This document shows, one piece after another, positions 44,753-53,107 of a DNA stretch of 64,000 nt. The stretch's first letter is position 1. The number at the start of each line of letters is the position of its first letter. The position numbers and the translations under genes were made by a program. Source of the DNA: Streptomyces sp. SUK 48 (GTDB lineage Bacteria > Actinomycetota > Actinomycetes > Streptomycetales > Streptomycetaceae); NCBI RefSeq assembly GCF_009650765.1, contig NZ_CP045740.1, positions 7,354,001 through 7,418,000 of the forward strand. The letters are read 5' to 3'. The notes under the pieces are model-generated. The model ran no database searches. It was not told the DNA's origin and saw only the letters and a list, made by a program, of their open reading frames with translations.

Positions 44753-44916
44753 CCGGTGTCCAACGCCCAGTCGAGGCACTGCTCTCGGACCGGGCACCCC
44801 TCGCACACCATCTTGGCCTGCTCGGCCTGCACCTGCGCGGGCCCGGTACTGCCGATGGGGAAGAACAGATCGGGGTCCTCGTGACGGCATGCGGCCTGTT
44901 CGCGCCAGTTCTCCAT
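44665..44916 (-). CDS. WhiB-family iron-sulfur transcription factor, WblE-like
   Basis: An 83-residue WhiB-like protein with the four invariant cysteines Cys10, Cys38, Cys41 and Cys47 (ACRHEDPDLFFP, then VCEGCPVREQC), which hold a [4Fe-4S] cluster. GVWGG precedes a basic C-terminus (ERRRLRRRARSHSRSG). The IGSTGPAQVQAEQAK stretch is most like WblE-type paralogues. Wbl proteins bind the principal sigma factor and control development, redox responses or antibiotic resistance. GGGAGG lies upstream of ATG 44916. The 3' end overlaps the kinase tail on the other strand. Confidence 0.92.
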   Translation of the reverse strand: MENWREQAACRHEDPDLFFPIGSTGPAQVQAEQAKMVCEGCPVREQCLDWALDTGQGIGVWGGTTEVERRRLRRRARSHSRSG

Positions 44917-45066
44917 GGAAGCCTCCCAGGTCGGATCGGAGTCGTCCGCGTCGGGCGGACGTGTGTCTCGTCATCGGGTGACCGGTCGGCGCGCCATGAA
45001 ACGGCGTAGACCGGTAAGAGAGGTGAATTCGGCCACGGTGCGGCGGACTTCGGCCATTCTTCGGTC

Positions 45067-45948
45067 TCAGTCGCGCAGCGTCTCCGCCGCGGTCGCCGTC
45101 ACCGCCTCCGCCAGCGCGGCCAGCGCGGGGGAGTCGAGCTTCCACTGCTGCCAGTACAGGGTGACGTCCATCCACGCGCCGGGCGCGAGCAGGGACAGCC
45201 GGCCGTCGGCCAGCAGGGGGCGGGCCTGGACCTCCGGGACCATGCCCCAGCCGAGGCCCGAGGCGACGGCGTCGAGGAAGCCCTCCGAGGTGGGCACGTA
45301 ATGGCGCAGCGGGGCGGCCGAGGCGCCGCCCAATCGGCGGACGTAGCCGTCCTGGAAGTCGTCCTTGCGGTCGAAGACGATCACGGGCTCCGTGGCGAGG
45401 GCGTCCGGCAGGGGGCGGCCGGCGATCCGGGCGCGGGCGAACTCCGGTTCCGCGACCGGGAGATAGCGCATCCGGCCGAGCGGACGCGCCGTGCAGCCGG
45501 GCACCGGGTCCGGCGAGGAGGTCACCGCCGCCATCACCAGGCCCTCGCGCAGCAGGACCGCCGTATGCCCCTCGTCCTCGCGGCGCAGCTCGAAGCAGAG
45601 CCCCGGCACCCGGCCGAGCGCGGGCAGGAACCAGGTCGCCAGCGAGTCCGCGTTCACCGCGACCGACACCCGGGTGGGCTCCCCGGCGCCGCTGAGCCCC
45701 AATTCGCCCCAGGCGTCCCGCTCCAGCCGGGCGAGCTGACGGGCGTAGCGCACCAGCACCGCGCCCGACTCCGTGGGCCGGACCGGCTTGGTGCGCTGGA
45801 GCAGCACCCGCCCGGTGCGCTGCTCGAGGGCCTTGACCCGCTGGCTCACCGCCGACGGCGTCACATGCAGGGCGGCGGCCGCCGCGTCGAAGGTGCCCTC
45901 GTCCACCACCGCGAGCAGCGTCCGCACCTGGTCCAGGGGAAGATCCAT
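45067..45948 (-). CDS. argP: LysR-family regulator ArgP/LysG
   Basis: A 293-residue LysR regulator. The DNA-binding domain LDQVRTLLAVVDEGTFDAAA, then LHVTPSAVSQRVKALEQ, and the pairing with a divergent LysE exporter identify it as ArgP/LysG, which activates the exporter in response to Lys, Arg or related basic amino acids. Starts GTG 45951 and ATG 45948 adjoin. The intergenic region has three related half-sites. Effector identity is inferred from the family. Confidence 0.88.
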   Translation of the reverse strand: MDLPLDQVRTLLAVVDEGTFDAAAAALHVTPSAVSQRVKALEQRTGRVLLQRTKPVRPTESGAVLVRYARQLARLERDAWGELGLSGAGEPTRVSVAVNADSLATWFLPALGRVPGLCFELRREDEGHTAVLLREGLVMAAVTSSPDPVPGCTARPLGRMRYLPVAEPEFARARIAGRPLPDALATEPVIVFDRKDDFQDGYVRRLGGASAAPLRHYVPTSEGFLDAVASGLGWGMVPEVQARPLLADGRLSLLAPGAWMDVTLYWQQWKLDSPALAALAEAVTATAAETLRD

Positions 45949-45966
45949 CACGAGTCCATCACGAGC

Positions 45967-46020
45967 GCTAAGGATACGTAAGAATCTTTAGCTGTACTTG
46001 AGCGGCGAGGTGTCCTTAGC
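45967..46020. promoter_or_regulatory. ArgP/LysE divergent control region
   Basis: GCTAAGGA (45967-45974) is matched by its exact complement TCCTTAGC (46013-46020), and a third related element TCTTTAGC lies at about 45985-45992. The region is AT-rich and spans most of the 80-base gap between the divergent genes, as expected for LysR-type activation. Confidence 0.55.
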
Positions 46021-46028
46021 TTCGAGCC

Positions 46029-46649
46029 ATGAACCACACCGCCCTGACCGCCGCGGTCGCCGGCTTCGGCACCGGCCTGTCCCTGATCGTCGCCATCGGC
46101 GCCCAGAACGCCTTCGTCCTGCGCCAGGGGGTGCGCCGGGACGCCGTACTCGCCGTGGTCGGCATCTGCGCCCTGTCCGACGCGCTGCTCATCGCGCTCG
46201 GCGTGGGCGGCGTCGGCGCGGTCGTGGTGGCCTGGCCGGGCGCGGTCCGGGCGGTCGGCATCGTCGGCGGCGTCTTCCTGCTCTGCTACGGCGTGCTGGC
46301 CGCCCGCCGTGTCGTGCGGCCCTCCGGGACCGGACTGGCCGCGGCGGGCGACGCGGCCGGGTCGCTGCGCCGGGCCGTGCTCACCTGTCTCGCCATGACC
46401 TGGCTCAATCCGCACGTCTACCTGGACACCGTCTTCCTGCTGGGCTCGCTCGCCGCCGACCGAGGTCCGCTGCGCTGGACCTTCGGGCTCGGCGCCGCGT
46501 TCGCCAGCCTGTGCTGGTTCACCGCGCTCGGCTTCGGCGCTCGGCTGCTCGGCCGCTGGCTGGCCCGGCCCGGCGCCTGGCGGCTCCTGGACGGTCTGGT
46601 GGCTCTCACCATGCTCGTCCTGGGCGTCTCCCTGCTCGTCGGAGGCTGA
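46029..46649 (+). CDS. LysE/ArgO-family basic amino acid exporter
   Basis: A 206-residue membrane protein with five to six predicted helices. The family signature GFGTGLSLIVAIGAQNAFVL is at the N-terminus, and MTWLNPHVYLDTVFLLGSLA in the middle is the conserved NPH segment of LysE/ArgO. Members export lysine, arginine or analogues such as canavanine to prevent toxic build-up. It is divergent from argP and presumably activated by it. ATG 46029 has no strong Shine-Dalgarno. Confidence 0.9.
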   Translation: MNHTALTAAVAGFGTGLSLIVAIGAQNAFVLRQGVRRDAVLAVVGICALSDALLIALGVGGVGAVVVAWPGAVRAVGIVGGVFLLCYGVLAARRVVRPSGTGLAAAGDAAGSLRRAVLTCLAMTWLNPHVYLDTVFLLGSLAADRGPLRWTFGLGAAFASLCWFTALGFGARLLGRWLARPGAWRLLDGLVALTMLVLGVSLLVGG

Positions 46650-46730
46650 GAACGGATGCCGGTCCGGGGGTCGGGTCCGGAGGCCGGGATCCGTCTGCCG
46701 AACCGAGGCGTTCTCCCGCCGGTGCGATGA

Positions 46731-46749
46731 GATAGTTAGGCTCTCGAAT
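46731..46749. promoter_or_regulatory. Weak candidate iron box
   Basis: AGTTAGGCTCTCG matches 9 of 13 positions of the core of the DmdR-type iron box (GGTTAGGCTAACC). It lies 32-50 bases before the MFS exporter gene. Half of the dyad is degraded, so this is tentative. Confidence 0.35.
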
Positions 46750-46780
46750 CGAAAAGATGTAACGAGCAACCAGGACATCC

Positions 46781-48079
46781 GTGAACACCAGCGAGAGCAG
46801 TACCGAGACCGGCGACGACGCCCCGGCGGCCGAGCCCCCGCCCCACCGCGGCTGGCGCCGCTGGGCGATGGACACCCGCCCGCTGCGCATCCCCGCCTAC
46901 CGGCGCCTGTGGTCCTCGACCATCGTGACCTCCGTCGGCAGCCAGCTCACCGCCGTCGCCGTGCCCAAGCAGATCTACGACATCACGCACTCCTCCGCCT
47001 GGGTCGGCTACGCCAGCCTCGCCGGGCTCGTGCCCATGGTGCTGTTCGCGCTGTGGGGCGGCGCGGTGGCGGACACCGTCGACCGGCGCAAGCTGCTGCT
47101 GTGGACCAACATCGGGATCGCGGTCACCTCGCTGCTGTTCTGGGCGCAGGCCGCCACCAAGCTGGACTCCGTGGTGGTCCTGATGGTGCTGCTCGCGCTC
47201 CAGCAGGCGTTCTTCGGCCTGAACGCCCCGGCCCGCAACGCCTCCATCGCCCGGCTGGTCCCGGCCGCGGAACTGCCCGCGGCCAACGCGCTCAGCTCCA
47301 CCGTGATGCAGACCGGCCTGGTGGCGGGCCCGCTGCTGGCCGGTGTGCTCATCCCGGTCATCGGCCTGCCCGAGCTGTACCTCATCGACGCCCTCGCGCT
47401 GTGCGTCACCGTGTGGGCCGTCTTCCGGCTGCCCGCGCTGCCCCCGCTCGGCGACGCCCCCACGCGCCGCGCCGGGGTGCGCGAGATAGCCGAGGGCTTC
47501 CGCTACATATCCCGGCACAAGGTGCTGCTGCTGTCCTTCCTCGCCGACATCGTCGCCATGGTGTTCGGCATGCCCCGTGCCCTGTTCCCGCAGCTGGCCG
47601 CGCAGACCTACCACGCCTGGGGCGCGGGCCTCGCGCTCGGTGTGCTGTTCGCCGGCATCCCGGTCGGCGCGGTGCTCGGCGGCCTGTTCTCGGGCGCCTT
47701 CTCCCGCGCCCGGCGGCACGGCTGGATGGTCATCGGGGCCGTCGTCGCCTGGGGCGCGGCCATCGCCTGCTTCGGGCTCAGCGGCAACCTCTGGCTCGCC
47801 CTCGCCTTCCTCGCCGCGGCCGGTGTCGCCGACATGGTCTCCATGGTGTTCCGCGGCGCGATCCTGCTGTCCGCCGCGACCGACGAGATGCGCGGCCGGA
47901 TGCAGGGCGTGTTCACGGTCGTGGTGGCCGGCGGCCCCCGCCTCGCGGACGTGCTGCACGGCACCGCCGGCGCCGTGTTCGGACCGCGCGGGGCGGTGGC
48001 GGGCGGCGGCGTGCTGGTCGTCGTCCTGATGCTGGCCCTGGCGGCGGCGGTGCCCGCGCTGCGGCGCTACCGGATCTGA
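46781..48079 (+). CDS. MFS exporter, EntS-like
   Basis: A 432-residue major facilitator protein with about 12 transmembrane helices. The N-terminal RIPAYRRLWSSTIVTSVGSQ and LTAVAVPKQIYDITHSSAW are typical of the EntS/MefA-type exporters that expel siderophores or drugs. LNAPARNASIARLVPAAELP is a conserved cytoplasmic loop. GTG 46781 has CCAGGA upstream. A weak iron-box-like site upstream hints at siderophore export, but no siderophore biosynthesis gene is adjacent. Confidence 0.86.
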   Translation: MNTSESSTETGDDAPAAEPPPHRGWRRWAMDTRPLRIPAYRRLWSSTIVTSVGSQLTAVAVPKQIYDITHSSAWVGYASLAGLVPMVLFALWGGAVADTVDRRKLLLWTNIGIAVTSLLFWAQAATKLDSVVVLMVLLALQQAFFGLNAPARNASIARLVPAAELPAANALSSTVMQTGLVAGPLLAGVLIPVIGLPELYLIDALALCVTVWAVFRLPALPPLGDAPTRRAGVREIAEGFRYISRHKVLLLSFLADIVAMVFGMPRALFPQLAAQTYHAWGAGLALGVLFAGIPVGAVLGGLFSGAFSRARRHGWMVIGAVVAWGAAIACFGLSGNLWLALAFLAAAGVADMVSMVFRGAILLSAATDEMRGRMQGVFTVVVAGGPRLADVLHGTAGAVFGPRGAVAGGGVLVVVLMLALAAAVPALRRYRI

Positions 48080-48108
48080 GCGAGCGGCGGTCCGCCGCGC
48101 CCGTCGGC

Positions 48109-48564
48109 CTACAGCGGGCTGCGGCGGCCCAGCGTGTACTGGTCCATCAGCTTGCCGCGGGTGGTCTCCAGGCGGTGGGCGAGGATCTCGGCGACCGAGC
48201 GCACCAGGGACAGCCCGAGCAGCGGGTCCTCCACGCACAGCGCGAGCACGGAGGGCCCGTCGAACTCGTAGGCCCGCACATTGGAGAAGGCCACCGAGCC
48301 GAAGTCCCACTGGTACGGCGGGAAGAGCCAGGACCAGCCGAGCAGGTCGCCCGCGCCGAGCGTGGCCACGGTCACCCGCTGCCGCGAGGTGACCTGCTGG
48401 TCCAGATGGACCGCCCCCGAGCGGATCACCCAGAACCGGTCGGCCGTGCCGCCCGCCTCGAAGATGCGGCTGTCCTCCGCGAAGGACACCTCCTCGGCCA
48501 GCTCCATCAGGCGTTCGCGCTGCGCCTGGGGCAGGGCGGTCAGCAGTTTTATCGCTTTGGTCAT
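48109..48564 (-). CDS. Stand-alone cyclic-nucleotide-type (Crp-like) sensor domain
   Basis: A 151-residue protein that is only the effector domain of a Crp/Fnr protein (RIFEAGGTADRFWVIRSGAV, then VATLGAGDLLGWSWLFPPYQ), followed by the dimer helix (SLVRSVAEILAHRLETTRGK). The DNA-binding helix-turn-helix is missing. The phosphate cassette is atypical, so the ligand may not be cAMP. The frame is open upstream, but ATG 48564 with GGAG nine bases before is the best start. Partner unknown. Confidence 0.85.
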   Translation of the reverse strand: MTKAIKLLTALPQAQRERLMELAEEVSFAEDSRIFEAGGTADRFWVIRSGAVHLDQQVTSRQRVTVATLGAGDLLGWSWLFPPYQWDFGSVAFSNVRAYEFDGPSVLALCVEDPLLGLSLVRSVAEILAHRLETTRGKLMDQYTLGRRSPL

Positions 48565-48710
48565 GGCGCGGGCTCCTCGCCGGCGACGGTTCGGGTGCTG
48601 CGGTGCCTCGTAGGGGGCCGGTGCGTTGCGTACACCCATTTCAGCCGCTGGCGGCGGGCAGGGCACCTCGAAGGAAGCTGATTTCTCGCGGCCGGCCGTC
48701 GTCCGGGCAG

Positions 48711-48748
48711 AAAAAAGCCCTGGCTGGACGGGGGAAGCCAGCCAGGGC
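48711..48748 (-). terminator. Intrinsic terminator with U-tract, minus strand
   Basis: Arms 48717-48727 and 48738-48748 form a perfect 11-bp stem (GCCCTGGCTGG) with a 10-nt loop. On the minus strand the hairpin is followed by six T residues (48716-48711), a canonical Rho-independent terminator and rare in such GC-rich DNA. It lies about 100 bases after the small coiled-coil gene at 48847. Confidence 0.85.
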
Positions 48749-48846
48749 CGCTGAGGGTGACACGGCGGGCTCCGAGGCCCAGGCCGCCATCACGTATGGA
48801 TGAACGATAAACCATTCGAGGGTCGTTCCGGCAACCGGACACCGGT

Positions 48847-49125
48847 CTAGGTGACCCGTCTCACGCCGTCCTCCTCCACCGGATGCTCCACCGCAGGCGT
48901 CACCGGCTGCTCCACCGGACGCGCGCCCGGCCGCACGATCTCGTCCAGCACCCGCAGCACGGCCTCGTACGCCCGCGCGCCGGCCGCGGCGTCCCGGGCA
49001 CGGTCCGGCTCGGTCGCCGCGAGATCCCGCGCGCGGTCCGCCCAGCGTGCCTGCTCCTCGGCCGCGCGGTCCCGGCCCCGCCGGATGCGCCGCAGCAGTT
49101 CGTCCGCGTCCACGACATCGGTCAT
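48847..49125 (-). CDS. Small hypothetical protein, helical
   Basis: I do not recognise this 92-residue protein. It is rich in Ala, Arg, Glu and Asp and looks like one long helix or helical pair (ADELLRRIRRGRDRAAEEQA, then ARAYEAVLRVLDEIVRPG), with a repetitive C-terminal tail of Pro-Val-Glu-x-Pro-Val pattern. The frame is open beyond ATG 49125 but no upstream start is better; a ribosome binding site is weak. A clear U-tract terminator downstream supports a real transcript. Confidence 0.6.
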   Translation of the reverse strand: MTDVVDADELLRRIRRGRDRAAEEQARWADRARDLAATEPDRARDAAAGARAYEAVLRVLDEIVRPGARPVEQPVTPAVEHPVEEDGVRRVT

Positions 49126-49216
49126 GGGGCGCGGGTACCCCGTCCGGGCGCGGTGATGACTTCCGTACACACGGTGTTTGAGGGCGCCGCTGGTGGTCAG
49201 CCGAAGAGGGAGAGAA

Positions 49217-49260
49217 CGCGACTCCGGCACCGTCCGGGGCTCGCGACTCCGGCACCGTCC
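49217..49260 (+). repeat. 19-bp direct repeat in the leader of the ATPase gene
   Basis: CGCGACTCCGGCACCGTCC occurs at 49217-49235 and 49242-49260, a 25-bp period, directly before the ribosome binding site of the next gene. Confidence 0.7.
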
Positions 49261-49273
49261 AGGGAGGGAAGGG

Positions 49274-49690
49274 ATGCCAGAAACGTACTCCATACCCGTC
49301 GGCGAGGCCCACCACCGGCCGCCGTGCCGACCGGCCGACGCCCGTCGCACGGTACGGCGCGTGGTCGCCGAACGCTGCCGGGCCCGTCACCAGCCGCTCG
49401 GCCCGGGAGCCATGGACGACGCGCTCCTGGTCACCTCCGAGCTCACCACCAACGCGATCCTGCACGGCGGCGGCATCACCGGCTTCGACGTCGACGTCGA
49501 CTCCGCCGGGGTCCGGGTCTCGGTCAGCGACCACAGCACCGACCTCCCGGTCATGCGGACGCCCGCGCCCGGCCATGTCCAGCGCCACGGCCGGGGCTGG
49601 CCGATCGTCTGCCACCTCGCCCGCGACGTACGGGTCAGCGAACTGCCCTGCGGCGGCAAGCGCATCACCGCGGTGGTCCCGCTGGCGTGA
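49274..49690 (+). CDS. RsbW-like ATP-binding regulator (HATPase_c_2)
   Basis: A 138-residue anti-sigma/serine kinase-type ATPase. The N box is LLVTSELTTNAILHGGGITG, the next motif VRVSVSDHSTDLPV, and the glycine motif GRGWPIVCHLA. The Asp in VSDHS and the Gly-rich lid are retained. It lies 284 bases upstream of, and codirectional with, a SigB-type sigma gene, so it may regulate that factor. AGGGAGGGAAGGG precedes ATG 49274. Confidence 0.84.
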   Translation: MPETYSIPVGEAHHRPPCRPADARRTVRRVVAERCRARHQPLGPGAMDDALLVTSELTTNAILHGGGITGFDVDVDSAGVRVSVSDHSTDLPVMRTPAPGHVQRHGRGWPIVCHLARDVRVSELPCGGKRITAVVPLA

Positions 49691-49974
49691 GCCCGCGCGT
49701 CACCCCTCACTTGTGGCTCTCACACCCCTGTGACCTCGGCCTTCACCCCGCTCACCGGATTCCTTCCGACAAGGGTGTTTGCCCCCGGGGCGACGGGCAG
49801 ACGGAATCTCGTGCTTCGGACCGGAGGCGCAAGCCCAGCGGGTGCTCCGACCGCTGGGGCCCCCTCCGGGCGGTCCCGGCATACCCGCGGCGAACCTGAC
49901 AAGAACCGTTCGGGCCTCGACCGGAATCCCCTTTTCCGGCGGCGCCCCGACACCACGTTCAGGAGCGATTCCGC

Positions 49975-50814
49975 ATGCTGACCGATATGTCGACAGGCCG
50001 TCCCGGCACGCCCGACCCCGCCCCTCACACCGCGCGCCGGAGCCATGACGACGCCCCGGAGACCGCGGAACTGTTCACCCGTCTCGCCGATCTGGACGAG
50101 GGTCCCGAGCGGGACGCCCTGCGCGATGAACTGGTCGCCGCCTGGCTGCCCATGGCGCACCGCATCGCCGGCCGGTTCCGCGATCGCGGCGAGTCCGTGG
50201 AGGATCTGCGCCAGGTGGCGGCGCTGGGCCTGGTCAAGGCCGTCGACCGGTACGACCCCTCGCGCGGCGCCTTCGAGAGCTATGCCGTGCCGACCATCAC
50301 CGGCGAGGTCAAGCGCCACTTCCGGGACCGGATGTGGGCGCTGCGGGTGCCCCGCCGGGTGCAGGAACTGCGCAACCGGGTGCGGGTGGCCCGCCGGGAG
50401 CTGACCCAGAACCCGGGCAGCCCCGAACCCACCAATGCCGCGATCGCCGCCCACACCGGGCTCACCGAGGACGAGGTCGCCGCGGGCCTGGAGGCGCTGG
50501 AGAGCTTCAGCACCCTGTCGCTGGACGCCGAACTGGCCACCGGCGACGACGGCTACAGCCTCGCCGACACCCTGGGCGCCACCGACACGTCGTACGACAT
50601 CGTCGTCGACCGGGAGGCCGCCAAGGAGGGCCTGCGCCGGCTGCCCGAGCGTGAGCGGGCCATCCTCTACATGCGTTTCTTCGAGGACATGACGCAGAGC
50701 CGCATCGCCGATCAGCTGGGCATCTCCCAGATGCATGTCTCCCGGCTGATCAGCCGCAGCTGCGCCCGCGTCCGCGACGAGGCGGTGGGCCGCCGCTCCG
50801 GCGGCGCCGAGTGA
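49975..50814 (+). CDS. SigB/SigF/SigG-family RNA polymerase sigma factor
   Basis: A 279-residue stress-type sigma factor. Region 2 is AWLPMAHRIAGRFRDRGESV and DLRQVAALGLVKAVDRYDPS; region 3 is WALRVPRRVQELRNRVRVAR; region 4 is MTQSRIADQLGISQMHVSRL. It is close in pattern to S. coelicolor SigB/SigM-type factors (recalled). ATG 49975 follows AGGAG at nine bases. The upstream gap is 284 bases; I find no convincing SigB-type promoter in it. It is preceded by an RsbW-like ATPase gene. Confidence 0.92.
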   Translation: MLTDMSTGRPGTPDPAPHTARRSHDDAPETAELFTRLADLDEGPERDALRDELVAAWLPMAHRIAGRFRDRGESVEDLRQVAALGLVKAVDRYDPSRGAFESYAVPTITGEVKRHFRDRMWALRVPRRVQELRNRVRVARRELTQNPGSPEPTNAAIAAHTGLTEDEVAAGLEALESFSTLSLDAELATGDDGYSLADTLGATDTSYDIVVDREAAKEGLRRLPERERAILYMRFFEDMTQSRIADQLGISQMHVSRLISRSCARVRDEAVGRRSGGAE

Positions 50815-50848
50815 GCGCCCGCCGGGCCGACGTCCGCCGGGTGACCCG

Positions 50849-53107
50849 TCACCGCTTCTTCGCGGGCGATGCCTCCGGTCGCAGCCCCAGCGGGCGCGCG
50901 AGACCGGAGACCGCCTCGTCCAGGCGTTGCAGATGCCGCAGCACCCGGTCGGTCACCCGGCCGTAGCGCGGTGTGCGCAGGGTCCCCGGCTCCAGCATCG
51001 AGGCGATGCTGGAGCCGGTCTCGATCTCCCCCTCCGCGCGCGGGTCCGCCACCTGGGCGGCGATCGTCTCGATGTTCCGCACGATCCGCGCGGTCGCCGC
51101 GCGCAGCCGGGGGTCCGCCGCGATCGAGGGGTGCGTGGGCAGCAGCTCCGCCGTCGCCGCGAGGGACCGTCCGTGGTAGGCGCAGGTCTCCAGCAGTGCC
51201 ACCACATAGCGGGCGGTGTTGCGCCGGGCCCGCATCGGGGTGATCGGATGCGTCAGCGGCTGGGTGGCGGAGCGCAGATCGGCCAGTGCCTGGTCCAACT
51301 CCCGCGCCTGTTCCACCAGATCGCCGCCCCACCCGCCGCTGAGCTGGTCCACCGCGCCCCGGGTGACCTGCGCGAGATGGTCGAGGACCTCGACCAGCAG
51401 CTCGTTCGTCCGCCGGTCCGTGTGGATCGGCAGCACCACCGCGGCCGCGATCACGCCGCAGGCCGCGCCCAGCGCCGTCTCCTCGATCCGCAGCACCAGC
51501 ACGGCCGCGGTGTAGGTGTTCAGCAGCGTGTACAGCAGGCCCAGCGCGGCCGTCACGAAGAACGACATCAGCGTGTACGACAGCGGCGCGGTGTAGAACA
51601 TCGCGAACACCAGCAGCAGCACCAGCGCGAACGCCGTCCAGGTGTGGTGCCCGACCAGACCGGCGAGCCCGATACCGGCGATCACACCGAGGACCGTACC
51701 GAGCAGCCGCCGGTAGCCCTTGACCAGGATCTCCCCGGTGGACGCGGTGTTGATGAACACGATCCAGCAGGTCAGCACCGCCCAGTACCAGCGCTGGCTG
51801 GACAGCAGCTCGCCACCGAGGATGGCCAGCGAGGAGCCGACGGCGATCTGCACGGCGGCCCGGGTGGTGGGCCGGCGCAGCCCGCCCGGCTCCGTCTCCT
51901 TGGGCTGGATCTCCTCGCTGATCTCGATCGCGACGTCCTCCGCGTCCAGCTCCTCACGGGAGCGGGCGGTGGCGGGGGAGTCCTCGGAATCGTCCTGCGG
52001 CCCGTCGAGCGCGAGCCGCAGGCCCAGCGCGGCACGCGCCGTCTCACCGAGGCCGCGGAAGACGTCCTGCACGGCCGGGGCGGCCTGCGGCAGGTTCTCC
52101 TCCTCGCGATAGCCGAGCAGCCGGTTGCGTACATGCGCGAGCGCGGTGCCCGCGGCCTCGCCGGCCGGGCGCAGCGCCAGCAGCCGCAGCGCCTTGAGAT
52201 CCCGGCGCAGTTCGGCCCTGGCCTCGTCCCGCACCGGCAGCTCGCCGCCCGAGGGCAGCGGGGCGCCCGGCAGATGCAGTGTGAGGGTGTCCGTGCGCTC
52301 GGCGCTGCGGGCCGTGAGCAGCAGCAGACCGAGCCGTTCCGCGGCGATCTCGGCGTCCGCGATCCGGCGCTGGAGCAGCCGGGCCATCGTCTCGTCGGAG
52401 GTGCCGTCCTCCAGCCGGCCCTGGATCAGCAGCGCCGTCTCGTGCAGCCGCGCGGTGCCGGTGCGCAGCTCCTCCAGGACCTTCTCCGCGTCCTCGGGCC
52501 CCGCGTCCAGCAGCTCGATCTGGGTGTCGATCAGCTGCGCGAGCCGGGCCCGGAACGCCTGCCGCAGCCGGTCAAGGGTGCCCGCCGGGGTCTGCGGCAG
52601 CAGCACGAACCGGGCCAGCGCGGCGCAGCCGAACGCCGCCGCGACGACGCCGTACAGCTGCGGCAGCAGCTCCGGGGTCGCGTGCACGAACAGGGAGAGG
52701 AAGTACGTCTGGAAGCCGATCAGCCCGAGCGCGTGACCGCGGTCGCCGAACCGGCGGCTGTAGACCGCGCTGAACATGAGGGCGACGAAGAACAGGTCAC
52801 CCACGACGACGTACCGGCTCAGCAGGGTGCCCAGGGTGACCGAGACGAGCGCCACCGGCAGCCCGATCGCGAGCGTGAGGGCCTGCTGGTGGCGTTGCTT
52901 CTCGCGGATCGCGAACGTGGCGACCATCGCCGCGATGGCCCCGGCGACCAGCAGCGGCACCGGGGCGCCGAACGCGGCGAGCACGGCGAGGGTGAGGGCG
53001 ATCGAGACGACCGTGCGCAGCCCCGCGGTCAGTCTGATCAGCCCGGGATCCCATGCCGCGACCCGGTCCCAGATCCGTACCCGCCCCGACCGTCCCGCTG
53101 CCCTCAC
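50849..53107 (-). CDS. FUSC-family membrane transporter
   Basis: A 752-residue protein with two halves, each a block of about five to six transmembrane helices (residues about 20-185 and 420-560) plus a long cytosolic helical region. This matches the FUSC/YccS/aromatic acid exporter family. RAAVQIAVGSSLAILGGELL and RRLLGTVLGVIAGIGLAGLV are conserved second-half segments. The substrate is unknown. GTG 53107 with GGGAG upstream is the likeliest start; the frame is open about 100 bases further. A 13-bp perfect hairpin (50988-51016) falls inside the gene and encodes IASML. Confidence 0.83.
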   Translation of the reverse strand: MRAAGRSGRVRIWDRVAAWDPGLIRLTAGLRTVVSIALTLAVLAAFGAPVPLLVAGAIAAMVATFAIREKQRHQQALTLAIGLPVALVSVTLGTLLSRYVVVGDLFFVALMFSAVYSRRFGDRGHALGLIGFQTYFLSLFVHATPELLPQLYGVVAAAFGCAALARFVLLPQTPAGTLDRLRQAFRARLAQLIDTQIELLDAGPEDAEKVLEELRTGTARLHETALLIQGRLEDGTSDETMARLLQRRIADAEIAAERLGLLLLTARSAERTDTLTLHLPGAPLPSGGELPVRDEARAELRRDLKALRLLALRPAGEAAGTALAHVRNRLLGYREEENLPQAAPAVQDVFRGLGETARAALGLRLALDGPQDDSEDSPATARSREELDAEDVAIEISEEIQPKETEPGGLRRPTTRAAVQIAVGSSLAILGGELLSSQRWYWAVLTCWIVFINTASTGEILVKGYRRLLGTVLGVIAGIGLAGLVGHHTWTAFALVLLLVFAMFYTAPLSYTLMSFFVTAALGLLYTLLNTYTAAVLVLRIEETALGAACGVIAAAVVLPIHTDRRTNELLVEVLDHLAQVTRGAVDQLSGGWGGDLVEQARELDQALADLRSATQPLTHPITPMRARRNTARYVVALLETCAYHGRSLAATAELLPTHPSIAADPRLRAATARIVRNIETIAAQVADPRAEGEIETGSSIASMLEPGTLRTPRYGRVTDRVLRHLQRLDEAVSGLARPLGLRPEASPAKKR

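Noticed and set aside
49133..49140. GGGTACCC before the 92-residue gene as a SigB -10 element
   Set aside because: No GNNT lies 14-16 bases upstream on the minus strand, and the site would overlap the ribosome binding region.
49777..49800. GTTT-N14-GGGCAG upstream of the second sigma factor as a SigB-type promoter
   Set aside because: The -10 differs from GGGTAC/T at two positions including the conserved T, so chance is a better explanation.
50988..51016. A 13-bp perfect hairpin as a terminator or regulatory RNA
   Set aside because: It lies inside the FUSC gene at conserved coding positions and on neither strand follows a gene end; codon choice explains it.
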